From contig JACPEH010000024.1 of NCBI GenBank assembly GCA_016183655.1, positions 151,161 through 215,160 on the forward strand: a DNA stretch of 64,000 nt, read 5' to 3'. Positions 57,016 to 64,000 of this stretch are shown in pieces. Under the pieces are notes generated by a model, which did no database searches, was not told the origin of the DNA, and saw nothing but the letters and a program-made list of their open reading frames with translations. A program made the position numbers and the translations under genes. The stretch comes from Rhodocyclales bacterium (GTDB taxonomy: Bacteria > Pseudomonadota > Gammaproteobacteria > Burkholderiales > Rhodocyclaceae). The first letter of the stretch is position 1. The number at the start of each line of letters is the position of its first letter.

Positions 57016-57423
57016 TCAGCGCGCGACCTTGAGCAGCTCGACCTCGAAGGTCAGCGTCGCATTCGGTGGCACGACCGAACCGGCGCCGCGCGAGCCGTAG
57101 GCGATCTCCGGCGGGCAGGTGAGACTGGCTTTGCCGCCTTCCTTCATCTTCGACACGCCCTCCGTCCAGCACGGAATCACCCGGTTGAGCGGGAAGGCTG
57201 CCGGCTGGCCGCGCTTGTAGGAACTGTCGAACTCGCTGCCGTCGGCCAGTGTGCCGCGGTAGTGGACCTGGACGGTGGCCTGCGGCGACGCCTGCGTGCC
57301 GGTGCCGTCCTTCAGCGATTCATAGACCAGCCCGGACGGGGTCTTTTCCGGTGTGCCGGCGTACGCCGCCGCCGTTGCCACGGCCATCAGGCCAGCCCGG
57401 ACGATTTTCTTCCACGGTTGCAT
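57016..57423 (-). CDS. FKBP-type peptidyl-prolyl isomerase, exported
   Basis: 135 residues with a signal peptide (about 1-25). The FKBP domain runs from SGLVYESLKDGTG to the end and has VQVHYRGTLADGSEFDSSYKRGQP, FPLNRVIPCWTEGVSKMKEGGKASLTCPPEIAYGSRG and PPNATLTFEVELLKV. It catalyses proline isomerisation in exported proteins. ATG at 57423 has GGAGAG 5 bases upstream; an in-frame ATG four codons earlier does not. Confidence 0.9.
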   Translation of the reverse strand: MQPWKKIVRAGLMAVATAAAYAGTPEKTPSGLVYESLKDGTGTQASPQATVQVHYRGTLADGSEFDSSYKRGQPAAFPLNRVIPCWTEGVSKMKEGGKASLTCPPEIAYGSRGAGSVVPPNATLTFEVELLKVAR

Positions 57424-57435
57424 CGATCTCTCCAT

Positions 57436-57667
57436 CGTGTTGGCGAACCTGTTGAACGAGTGCGGGAAGCTACCGGGAAGCCGCCCGCCCGGCAAGATGT
57501 TGGCGTGTGATAATGCGCGCGTAAGTCCTGCTTGAAGGCAATCGCGGCGCGCGGCGGCGATCTTTGCGTCTTCGCCGACGCCGCTGGCATGGAAGAAGCG
57601 CCCGCCCGGGCATTGCGGCCGGCTGTCGCCGGTGCCGCACGTCGTGCCGCGACAGGACGACGCTCTA
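57436..57667. other. Intergenic region upstream of the FKBP gene
   Basis: No gene is supported. On the minus strand TTCAAG-17-TTATCA (around 57500-57530) is a weak candidate promoter for the FKBP gene. The rest is G/C-rich without recognisable structure, ending where the 57668 repeat element starts. Confidence 0.35.
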
Positions 57668-57799
57668 TGACCACGCGTCGAGCGCAGGCCCCGGCATTCA
57701 TGCCGGGGTGAGCGAGACGAAGACACAACCAGGGCGCGCGCCGCGCGCCCGCTCTGTATCGTGGGAAGCCCCGGACCTTCAGGTCGGGGAGCTTCACAG
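57668..57799 (+). mobile_element. IS200/IS605-end-like element (132 bp), long copy of the 38080 repeat
   Basis: Starts TGACCACGCGTCGAG, then a perfect hairpin CCCCGGCAT-TC-ATGCCGGGG (57689-57708), a spacer with a GGGCGCGCGCCGCGCGCCC palindrome (about 57732-57750), and a second hairpin CCCCGGACCT / AGGTCGGGG (57769-57789) ending GAGCTTCACAG. The ends are shared with 38080-38131. Paired G/C stems near a conserved end are typical of IS200/IS605 (TnpA/TnpB) elements and their guide-RNA region, but no transposase remains here. Confidence 0.55.
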
Positions 57800-57811
57800 A
57801 AAGGGATGAGC

Positions 57812-58957
57812 ATGATGCGTAGCGGAACCCCTCATGGCTCTTTTTTCCCTCGCCTCGGTTGGCGAGCCTGGACGCTGGCGGCTATTGCCGCTTGCCTGGG
57901 GGCGGTGACCTCGGCCAGCGCCCAGGCGCCGCTGCCGCTTCACGAAATGCAGCGGCAGGTCGCGGCGGCGAGCGCGCCGCGGCCGCCCTGGGACGGTCCG
58001 CGCACCGGCCCCGTCGGCCAGGGCGGGAAGACCATCGCCATCCTTGCCGAGGATCTGCGCAACGGCGGCATCCTCGGCGTGGCGCAGGGCGTCCGCGAGG
58101 CGGCCAGGGTGCTCGACTGGCAGGTCAAGGTGTTCGACGCTGCCGGCACGCCGGCCGGGCGCGCCAAGGCGGCGGCCGACTCCCTCGCGGTGCGTCCCGA
58201 CGGCGTCGTGCTGGTCGGCGCCGACGCGCGCGCGATGCAGGCGCATCTGGCGCCGATCGCCGCGCGCGGCATCCCGGTCGTCGGCTGGCACGTCGGGCCG
58301 GTTGCCGGGCCGGTGCCCGACAGCGCGGTGGCCTTCAACGTGTCGACCGATCCGCTGCAGGTCGCCCGCATCACCGCCATGGCGGCGGTGGTCGCTGCCA
58401 GGGGGCGTGCCGGCGTGGTGATCTTCACCGATTCGAATTTCGGCATCGCGATGGCCAAGGCCGACGCCATGGCCGAGGTGATCCGCGCCTGCAAGGAATG
58501 CAGCCTGCTTGAAATTCGCGACGTGGCGATCTCCCGCAGCGCCCAGGCCATGCCGGCGGCGACCCGCGAGCTGCTGGCACGCCATGGCAAGCGCTGGACC
58601 CACGCGCTGGCGATCAACGACATCTATTTCGACTACGCGGTGCCCGAACTGATCCGCGCCGGCGTCTCCGGCGAGGCGCTGCAACTGCTCTCGGCCGGCG
58701 ACGGCAGCGCGGCGGCCTTCCTGCGCATCCAGGCGCGCGCCTTCCAGACCGGGACCGTTGCCGAGCCGCTCAATCTGCACGGCTGGCAGCTGGCGGACGA
58801 GTTGAACCGCCTGATGGCGCGGCAGGCGCCGAGCAACTACGTGGTGCCGGTGCATCTGGTGACTGCGGACAACATTGCCGACGACGGCGGGCCGCGCCTG
58901 CTGTACGACCCCGACAACGGCTACCGCGAGATTTACCGGAGCATCTGGAAGCGCTGA
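57812..58957 (+). CDS. Periplasmic sugar-type substrate-binding protein
   Basis: 381 residues with a signal peptide (about 1-38, ending SASAQ). The rest is a type-1 periplasmic binding fold (TIAILAEDLRNGGILGVAQGVREAARVLDWQVKVFDAAGTP; PDGVVLVGADARAMQ; PVVGWHVG). No ABC permease or ATPase is nearby; a histidine kinase follows 4 bases later, so this protein likely acts as a sensory binding partner. ATG at 57812 has AAAGGG upstream; ATG 57806 is too close. The IS-like repeat ends just 12 bases upstream. Confidence 0.82.
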   Translation: MMRSGTPHGSFFPRLGWRAWTLAAIAACLGAVTSASAQAPLPLHEMQRQVAAASAPRPPWDGPRTGPVGQGGKTIAILAEDLRNGGILGVAQGVREAARVLDWQVKVFDAAGTPAGRAKAAADSLAVRPDGVVLVGADARAMQAHLAPIAARGIPVVGWHVGPVAGPVPDSAVAFNVSTDPLQVARITAMAAVVAARGRAGVVIFTDSNFGIAMAKADAMAEVIRACKECSLLEIRDVAISRSAQAMPAATRELLARHGKRWTHALAINDIYFDYAVPELIRAGVSGEALQLLSAGDGSAAAFLRIQARAFQTGTVAEPLNLHGWQLADELNRLMARQAPSNYVVPVHLVTADNIADDGGPRLLYDPDNGYREIYRSIWKR

Positions 58958-58961
58958 CGCC

Positions 58962-60626
58962 ATGGCCGGCGCGTGGTTTCCCCGCTCGTTGCGGCGCCAA
59001 TTCATCGCGGCGCTCAGCGCGCTGGCGCTGCTGATCCTCGCCGGCAGCCTGGTCGCCATCCACGCGCTGCGAGTTTCTGCCGCCGCCACCCGGCAACTCG
59101 CCGAGGAGCGCCTGGTGCGCCTGCAGGATGCCCAGGATATCGTGCGCGGCACGCTGCTGGTCGAACGTGAAACGCAGCGGATGCTGTTCGCGGCGACCCC
59201 CGCGGAGATGCGCGACCGCTATGCCGGCCTGATGACGGAAATGGACGCCCTCGACCGGCTGGTGGAGCGGCTCGGTGCGGCCAGCGACGACGTCTCAGTG
59301 CTCGCGCTGCACCAGGCGGCGCAACTGCAGCGCAACACCGTGCACGTGGTCGCCAGCCTGCTTGAAACGGCCGGCGCCCGCCCGGATGGGGGCGGACGGA
59401 CCCTGGGCCGTTTCCACCAAGCCCTGCAAACGCAATCCACCGCGTTGGTCGATGCCGCCGATGAACTCTCCGGGCGCGTCACCGACGACTACCAGCGCGC
59501 GGTGCGCCAGCTGGCCGAGTCCTCTCGGCGCATGCAGCAGTGGGTGCTGGCGCTGCTCGCCGGCAGCCTGATCCTCGCTTTTCTGGTCTCGCGCTATTTT
59601 CTCGGTCGCCATGTGCTCGACCGTCTGCGGCAGGTCAGCCATTATCTGCGCGGCGGCGGCGGCGCCGAGCCGACGCGCATCCCGGTGCGGGGCGACGACG
59701 AGATTGGCGAGATGGCGCGCGCCGTCGAACAATTCCTCGATGATCGGCACCAGCTGGCGCTCGCCAATGTCGCGCTGGAGGAGGAACGGGTGCGTCAGGC
59801 GGAACTGATCCGCAAGCTGGCCGAGGCCCACAGCCAGCTGCTGCAAGCGGAAAAGATGGCCTCGATCGGCCAGCTTGCCGCCGGCGTCGCGCACGAGATC
59901 AACAATCCGCTGGGCTTCGTCAGTTCCAATCTGGGCACGCTGCGCGACTATGTGGAGCAACTGCTGCGGCTGGTGGCCATCTACGAAGCGAAGGAGTCGG
60001 AGTTGTCGGCGGCGTCGCGCACCCTGCTGCAGGAAGCCAGGCGGGAAGCCGATCTCGACTTTGTCCGCAACGACCTGCCCGGCATGCTGGCGGAATCGGC
60101 CGAGGGCCTGCAACGGGTCAAGCGCATCGTCCAGGACCTCAGGGATTTCTCCCGCGTCGACGCGGCGGAAAAACAACTTGCCAGCTTGGAGCAGGGGCTG
60201 GACAGCACGCTCAACGTGGTCTGGAACGAACTCAAGTACAAGGCCGAGGTCGTCAAGGAATACGGCGGCATTCCGGAGATCGAATGCCTGCCCTCGCAGC
60301 TCAACCAGGTGTTCATGAACCTGCTGGTGAATGCGGCGCAGGCGATCCCCGAGCGCGGACGCATCGTGCTGCGCACCGGCCGCCAGGGCGACGCGGTCTG
60401 GGTCGAGGTGGAGGATGACGGCGCCGGCATCGAGCCCGAGCATCTGAACCGCCTGTTCGACCCGTTCTTCACCACCAAGCCGGTCGGCAAGGGCACCGGA
60501 CTCGGCCTGTCGCTGTCCTACGGCATCGTGCAGAAACACGGCGGGCGCATCGAGGTGCGGAGCGAACCGGGCGCCGGCGCAGTGTTTCGCGTGGTGCTGC
60601 CGATGCGCATGCCGGAAACGGGGTGA
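58962..60626 (+). CDS. Membrane sensor histidine kinase (TorS-like sensor, NtrB-like kinase)
   Basis: 554 residues. Membrane helices about 13-35 and 192-212 flank a helical periplasmic sensor (about 150 residues). HAMP (about 215-265) is followed by a coiled coil, H-box GQLAAGVAHEINNPLGFVSSN (histidine about 310) and HATPase blocks NLLVNAAQAI, DDGAGI, FTTKPVGKGTGLGLSLS. It starts 4 bases after the binding protein stop. No response regulator or receiver domain is adjacent. Confidence 0.88.
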   Translation: MAGAWFPRSLRRQFIAALSALALLILAGSLVAIHALRVSAAATRQLAEERLVRLQDAQDIVRGTLLVERETQRMLFAATPAEMRDRYAGLMTEMDALDRLVERLGAASDDVSVLALHQAAQLQRNTVHVVASLLETAGARPDGGGRTLGRFHQALQTQSTALVDAADELSGRVTDDYQRAVRQLAESSRRMQQWVLALLAGSLILAFLVSRYFLGRHVLDRLRQVSHYLRGGGGAEPTRIPVRGDDEIGEMARAVEQFLDDRHQLALANVALEEERVRQAELIRKLAEAHSQLLQAEKMASIGQLAAGVAHEINNPLGFVSSNLGTLRDYVEQLLRLVAIYEAKESELSAASRTLLQEARREADLDFVRNDLPGMLAESAEGLQRVKRIVQDLRDFSRVDAAEKQLASLEQGLDSTLNVVWNELKYKAEVVKEYGGIPEIECLPSQLNQVFMNLLVNAAQAIPERGRIVLRTGRQGDAVWVEVEDDGAGIEPEHLNRLFDPFFTTKPVGKGTGLGLSLSYGIVQKHGGRIEVRSEPGAGAVFRVVLPMRMPETG

Positions 60627-60701
60627 GCGGCCGGCACCGACGGTCTCCCGGGAAAGGGGGCGCCCTCTGGCCGACGCCTCCCTTTGCCGCCGATGCCCGG
60701 C

Positions 60702-61076
60702 TTATCGGGGGGAATGCAGCCCGACCCGATTGCCCTCGCAATCGAGGACGATCGCGAAATAGCCGATCTCCGGCGTGATGATGGTCTTCGGCACCAGCAC
60801 CTTGCCGCCCAGGGCTTCGATGCGTCCGAGCGGCACCGAGAGGTCCTCCCCGGCGTTCAAGTAGATCGCCGCGCCGTCGGCGCCGGGCTTGAGCATCGGC
60901 ATGTGCACCACCGCCCCGCCGACGCCTTCCTGGTCGCCGTGGGGAAAGACCGCCATCTTGCCATCGGCCGCGTAGCTGTCCCGCCGCAGGGTGATGCCGA
61001 ATGCCTTCTCGTAGAAATGGATGGCCCGCTCGAAGTCGGTGGAAGGGATTTCAAACCAGGTGATTGCGTTGTTCAT
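60702..61076 (-). CDS. VOC-family (glyoxalase/bleomycin-resistance fold) protein
   Basis: 124 residues: ITWFEIPSTDFERAIHFYEKAFG opens one beta-alpha-beta-beta-beta unit, GKVLVPKTIITPEIGYFAIVLDCEGNRVGLHSP the second. It may be an uncharacterised dioxygenase/isomerase-type enzyme or binding protein. ATG at 61076 has GAGGA 7 bases upstream. It is divergent from a WYL regulator with a palindromic operator in the shared intergenic region. Confidence 0.85.
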   Translation of the reverse strand: MNNAITWFEIPSTDFERAIHFYEKAFGITLRRDSYAADGKMAVFPHGDQEGVGGAVVHMPMLKPGADGAAIYLNAGEDLSVPLGRIEALGGKVLVPKTIITPEIGYFAIVLDCEGNRVGLHSPR

Positions 61077-61223
61077 GGGCATTTCCTCGGTTGGGGATGG
61101 GGGGCGTCGGGCCGCGGGAGCGGGCGCGCGACAAGGGTTTCGCAGACTCCAACGCGCCCGGGCCAATGCCGGCATGGCCCAGGCTCCCGAGCGCTTGAAG
61201 ACGGGCGCCAGATTAGCCCCCCG

Positions 61224-61247
61224 CTCCTGACAGGGTGGTGTCAGGAG
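61224..61247. promoter_or_regulatory. Palindromic operator between the VOC gene and the WYL regulator
   Basis: Perfect inverted repeat CTCCTGACA-GGGTGG-TGTCAGGAG (61224-61247), 9-base arms and a 6-base centre. Located 148 bases from the VOC start and 65 from the WYL start. Similar TGACA-N6-TGTCA sites are common near YafY-type regulators; binding here is inferred. Confidence 0.6.
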
Positions 61248-61311
61248 GCTTTCATGACGCGATCCGGAGGAGTGCTATCCTGCCAGCCCGATGTCGAAAG
61301 AGTGACCCGAG

Positions 61312-61992
61312 ATGCGCCGTGCCGACCGTCTCTTCCAGATCATGCTGCTGCTTGGCCGGGGCAAGGTCACGACCGCCCGGGATCTCGCCGGCGAGTTGGA
61401 GGTGTCCGAGCGCACCGTCTACCGCGACATGGCCGACCTGATGGCTTCCGGCGTTCCCATCGACGGCGAGGCCGGCGTCGGTTACCGGCTGCGCAAGGGC
61501 TACAACCTGCCGCCGATGATGTTTTCCCGGGAGGAGCTGGAAGCCCTGGCCTTTGGCATGCGCATGGTCGAAAGCCGCTCCGATCCGGCCTTTGCCCGCG
61601 CCGCGCGCAGCGCCCTGGCCAAGGTCGAGGCGGTCCTGCCCGCCGCCCTCAAGCATGGCGCCGAGGCGCCGCACCTGCTGGTTCCCGACTTCCACATCCC
61701 GGAAAAATTCACCGCCCCGATGGGCATGCTGCGCGAGGCCATCGGCGGTCATCGCAAGATCCGCCTGCACTATCGCAAGCCAGACGGCGAAGCGAGCCGG
61801 CGCGTCATCTGGCCCCTCGGCCTCGTCTATTGGGGGCCGACCTGGACCCTCGCCGCCTGGTGCGAGGCGCGAAGCGACTTTCGCACCTTCCGTCTCGACC
61901 GGATGGAAGCCGTGGAATTGCTCGATGTGCCTTTCGATGCCCAGCGGGGGCGGCTGCTGAAGACGTATCTGGAAAAGGCGCAGGGCGAGTGA
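61312..61992 (+). CDS. YafY-type transcriptional regulator (HTH_11-WYL)
   Basis: 226 residues. N-terminal helix-turn-helix RRADRLFQIMLLLGRGKVTTARDLAGELEVSERTVYRDM (about 1-40) and a WYL domain containing RKIRLHYRKPDGEASRRVIWPLGLVYWGPTWTLAAW (about 140-180). It likely regulates the divergent VOC gene and itself through the 61224 palindrome. Weak ribosome site; the stop is 165 bases from the convergent Ada-like gene. That gap holds no gene that I can support. Confidence 0.87.
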   Translation: MRRADRLFQIMLLLGRGKVTTARDLAGELEVSERTVYRDMADLMASGVPIDGEAGVGYRLRKGYNLPPMMFSREELEALAFGMRMVESRSDPAFARAARSALAKVEAVLPAALKHGAEAPHLLVPDFHIPEKFTAPMGMLREAIGGHRKIRLHYRKPDGEASRRVIWPLGLVYWGPTWTLAAWCEARSDFRTFRLDRMEAVELLDVPFDAQRGRLLKTYLEKAQGE

Positions 61993-62156
61993 GCCGCAAC
62001 AGGCCGGCAAGCTCCCGGCTTGGTGGCGCTGTGCCAGCGGCCGCGGTTCTCCTGGTCACAATTTGCGACCACCTCTACTTTGCTCTTCAGGGGTACGAAA
62101 ATAATCGTGGTCTGTCGCTGTCGATTCCGTGTCCTTGGCCTGAGCTTGCTCCCTTG

Positions 62157-63005
62157 TCACTCCACTCCAGTTTGTCCATGCCTTGCTGATTCCCATGCAT
62201 GAATTGCTTGTTTTCTGGTGTCCCCCCAGTGGTATCCGCCAAGCTTGCCGCTCTGCTGAATTACGCGGTGACAGGGGATCAGGAATGCGACTGGGTTTGC
62301 GCCTGCCGCTAGCCCCACCGCTCTAGCCGACTTCGGGTGACCGATTGCGCTTGCCACCTGCGAATAGCTGGCAACAGTGGCGGGGGCTATCTGCAGCAGT
62401 GCTTTCCAGACGCTGACCTGAAAGTTCGTTCCTGAAACATGCAAAGAGATCGGCAGCGGGTGGTTCGGTTCAATTTGCTCGCCAAACATGGTGCGGACCA
62501 CCGCGAGGGTCCTGTTATGGTTTTCTTGCACCAGCGCCCGCGGCCAGCGCTTTCGCAGATCGGCCAAGTTGTCATTGGCATCGGCGCCGTCCATGAACGA
62601 AAAGTTGCAGATGCCTTTCGGGGTAACGGCAATGAACGCTTTCCCGAACGGAGTTTCATGCGCCCCGTATTCGATGGTTAAACCCTCGCCCCTCCGCTTG
62701 TATTCGCCGGGGGTGACTGCTTCCAGATGGACGAAATGGTCATATAGCCGCGAGCCGCTGCTCAGCCCCAAGGAGTCGGATACTTCGAGCAGCGGCCTCG
62801 ATTCAGTCAGCAGTTGCTTGGCACGCTCCACCGTAAGAACCTGCAAGAACCGTTTGGGGGTCACGCCGGCCCAGCGACAGAACAGACGCTGAAAATGAAA
62901 CTGGCTCAGATGCAAGTGAGCTGCGATTTCTTCCAGCGTCGGTTGGCTATCCACCCTGCGGGCAATGAAGTCGATAGCGCTGGCGATGCGTTCGTAGTCG
63001 GTCAT
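62157..63005 (-). CDS. Ada-like protein: AraC HTH fused to O6-methylguanine-DNA methyltransferase
   Basis: 282 residues. AraC-type HTH at about 1-100 (ERIASAIDFIARRVDSQPTLEEIAAHLHLSQFHFQRLFCRWAG and TPKRFLQVLTVERAKQLL), then an alkyltransferase domain with the active-site motif IPCHRVIQ. The N-terminal methylphosphotriester-binding domain of full Ada is missing, so it cannot sense that lesion. Base composition is lower in G+C than the rest of the window. ATG at 63005 (MTDYERIA). Downstream of the flavin reductase on the same strand (gap 33). Confidence 0.9.
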   Translation of the reverse strand: MTDYERIASAIDFIARRVDSQPTLEEIAAHLHLSQFHFQRLFCRWAGVTPKRFLQVLTVERAKQLLTESRPLLEVSDSLGLSSGSRLYDHFVHLEAVTPGEYKRRGEGLTIEYGAHETPFGKAFIAVTPKGICNFSFMDGADANDNLADLRKRWPRALVQENHNRTLAVVRTMFGEQIEPNHPLPISLHVSGTNFQVSVWKALLQIAPATVASYSQVASAIGHPKSARAVGLAAGANPVAFLIPCHRVIQQSGKLGGYHWGDTRKQAIHAWESARHGQTGVE

Positions 63006-63038
63006 GCGCTTATTCCATCGGCAGGCCGCGTCAAGCAC

Positions 63039-63710
63039 TCAGCGGTGCAGATGCCGTGCCATTTCCATGTCCGGGCTGCGGTACGTGCGCTCCGGAATGG
63101 TCCCCAGTTTTGAATCCTGCAGCTGCGGGCCGAGCCCGTAGAACTGTTGAAAACTCATGATGAGGGGGCGCCATTTGTCTGGGTCGATACGGTTTTCGTC
63201 CCCGCCCATTATGATCGACTCGTCCGCATGCACGCGCTGAATGCGCGTCTCGATGCAGAGGATGAAACCCCGTTGTGCGGGATTGTCGTCGCCCACGCGG
63301 TGGGTGGCCGCAACGCGCGCCTCGAGTTGTACCGGGCATTCTTGTACGCGCGGCGGCGCTACCGTTTCAGATGCCATCGGCGTCAGCCCCGCCACCCCGA
63401 ATTTGTCGGCTTCATGCCTGTAGCCCTGACTAGCCTTGAACTCCGGAACGGGGTTGGAGCCGGTGGTCAGAGCGAGGTGATTTACTGCCGCTACCTCGTT
63501 CACGGAGGGGAGGTTAAGAACGCATTCTCCGGTGCGGATCAGGTTCTGCGTGGTCTTGGAGAATGCCGCCAGGCCGAGCATGCAACGCCACCCCAGCCAG
63601 AATGCCGAGGACATCGGCGCCAGGTTGCAACTTCCGTCCTCGTTGAGGGTGCTGATCAGGACGACAGGGGTGCCGAAATACAGGATCGGCGGTTCGCTGT
63701 TTACATGCAT
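63039..63710 (-). CDS. Flavin reductase-like (FMN-binding split-barrel) protein
   Basis: 223 residues. VVLISTLNEDGSCNLAPMSSAFWLGWRCMLGLA and FSKTTQNLIRTGECVLNLPS match the FMN-binding split-barrel flavin reductase family. The substrate is unknown. ATG at 63710 has AAGGAA 6 bases upstream; ATG 63716 is too near it. G+C is lower than upstream, as in the Ada-like gene, and a group II intron starts 150 bases upstream. It is likely in one transcript with the Ada-like gene. Confidence 0.85.
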   Translation of the reverse strand: MHVNSEPPILYFGTPVVLISTLNEDGSCNLAPMSSAFWLGWRCMLGLAAFSKTTQNLIRTGECVLNLPSVNEVAAVNHLALTTGSNPVPEFKASQGYRHEADKFGVAGLTPMASETVAPPRVQECPVQLEARVAATHRVGDDNPAQRGFILCIETRIQRVHADESIIMGGDENRIDPDKWRPLIMSFQQFYGLGPQLQDSKLGTIPERTYRSPDMEMARHLHR

Positions 63711-63859
63711 TGTCATTTCCTTGGATGGATTAGTGTTCGTGCGGAGAAAGATTTGTTCAGGTGCGAGCAAAGTATGGAGGTTCGAGCGGATAGTTTCGAC
63801 CCGAATCTTGCTCACCCATCTCTATTGAAACGCGCTGGGTGTTTCTGCCGGGAGCTACA

Positions 63860-64000
63860 ATCGAGTAGGGGACGGGGTTACCCCCGTCGCCCTCTCACAC
63901 CACCGGACGTGCGGTTCCGCATCCGGCGGTTCATTGAACACACTGGAGTCGTCGCATTGTATCGAGCAGCGACACCAGACCTAAACGATCAAAGAAGGAC
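63860..64000 (-). mobile_element. Group II intron (bacterial class C), 3' end: RT C-terminus, domain V, domain VI
   Basis: On the minus strand a frame from the window edge ends at a TGA (63931-63933) with the terminal residues FFDRLGLVSLLDTMRRLQ, an end like that of intron-encoded reverse transcriptases. It is followed by a 34-base domain V (63899-63932): a CGC triad in a 9-bp lower stem, a two-base CG bulge, a 4-bp upper stem UGCG/CGCA and a GAAC loop. A domain-VI-like hairpin (GACGGGG / CCCCGTC) then leads to CTACTCGAT, the expected 3' splice end near 63860. A CGC triad is typical of class C introns. The rest of the intron is outside the window. Confidence 0.88.

Overview
This is a high-GC stretch (roughly two-thirds G+C by eye) of a bacterial chromosome that is almost fully coding. 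Gene content and order point to a betaproteobacterium, most likely in the Rhodocyclales: lptD-surA-pdxA-rsmA, tkt-gap-epd-pgk followed by pyk and fba, and pst-phoU-phoB-phoR. The cell is Gram-negative (LptD, SurA). It has Calvin-cycle genes (phosphoribulokinase next to fructose-bisphosphatase, plus tkt, gap, pgk and fba, but no RuBisCO inside the window). It is rich in phosphate and polyphosphate functions (Pst/Pho, a two-domain polyphosphate:AMP phosphotransferase, a PPK2). That combination would fit a phototroph such as Rhodocyclus or a polyphosphate-accumulating relative, but the window alone cannot settle the genus.

Layout. 1-3.6 kb (+): end of lptD, then surA, pdxA, rsmA. 3.6-12.4 kb (-): a small membrane protein and its neighbouring Crp/Fnr regulator, xthA, a DUF4124/glutaredoxin protein, oligopeptidase A, a DUF2189 membrane protein, purC, DUF3422, fba. 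12.4-23.5 kb (-): bluB under a cobalamin riboswitch, pyk, a degenerate receiver/GGDEF protein, a TetR-hydrolase pair, and pgk, epd, gap, tkt. 23.7-27.5 kb (+): an FAD-dependent oxidoreductase, an unknown gene, an EAL-HDOD protein. 27.6-34.5 kb (-): prk-fbp, a large Cache/PAS/GGDEF/EAL protein, an inositol-monophosphatase-family enzyme, a thioredoxin-fold protein. 34.5-38.5 kb (+): rsmE-pap-argA and yggX. 38.6-39.2 kb (-): rpiA. 39.4-56.4 kb (+): pstSCAB-phoU-phoB-phoR, ppk2, a metallophosphoesterase/glycosyltransferase pair, a chemoreceptor, sixA, an EAL-CBS-GGDEF protein and an unusual FtsH-like protease. 56.6-63.7 kb: accessory genes (cytochrome c, FKBP, binding protein plus histidine kinase, VOC/WYL pair, Ada-like and flavin reductase). 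63.86 kb to the edge (-): the 3' end of a group II intron.

The most interesting system is a probable extended phosphate regulon downstream of phoR. Five promoters (pstS, the metallophosphoesterase, the chemoreceptor, sixA, the EAL-CBS-GGDEF gene) share a PhoB-box-like repeat that ends in a TGTAAC-type element followed by exactly 10 nt and a -10-like hexamer. If real, PhoB would couple phosphate uptake and polyphosphate handling to membrane-lipid renovation (a PlcP/Agt-like pair), chemotaxis and c-di-GMP turnover. Other notable items are an exact 34-nt class-C group II intron domain V at the right edge, a two-copy IS200/IS605-end-like repeat, an intragenic duplicate of a TetR operator, a probably leaderless rsmE, and several palindromic intergenic repeats. 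I saw no rRNA, tRNA or CRISPR array.
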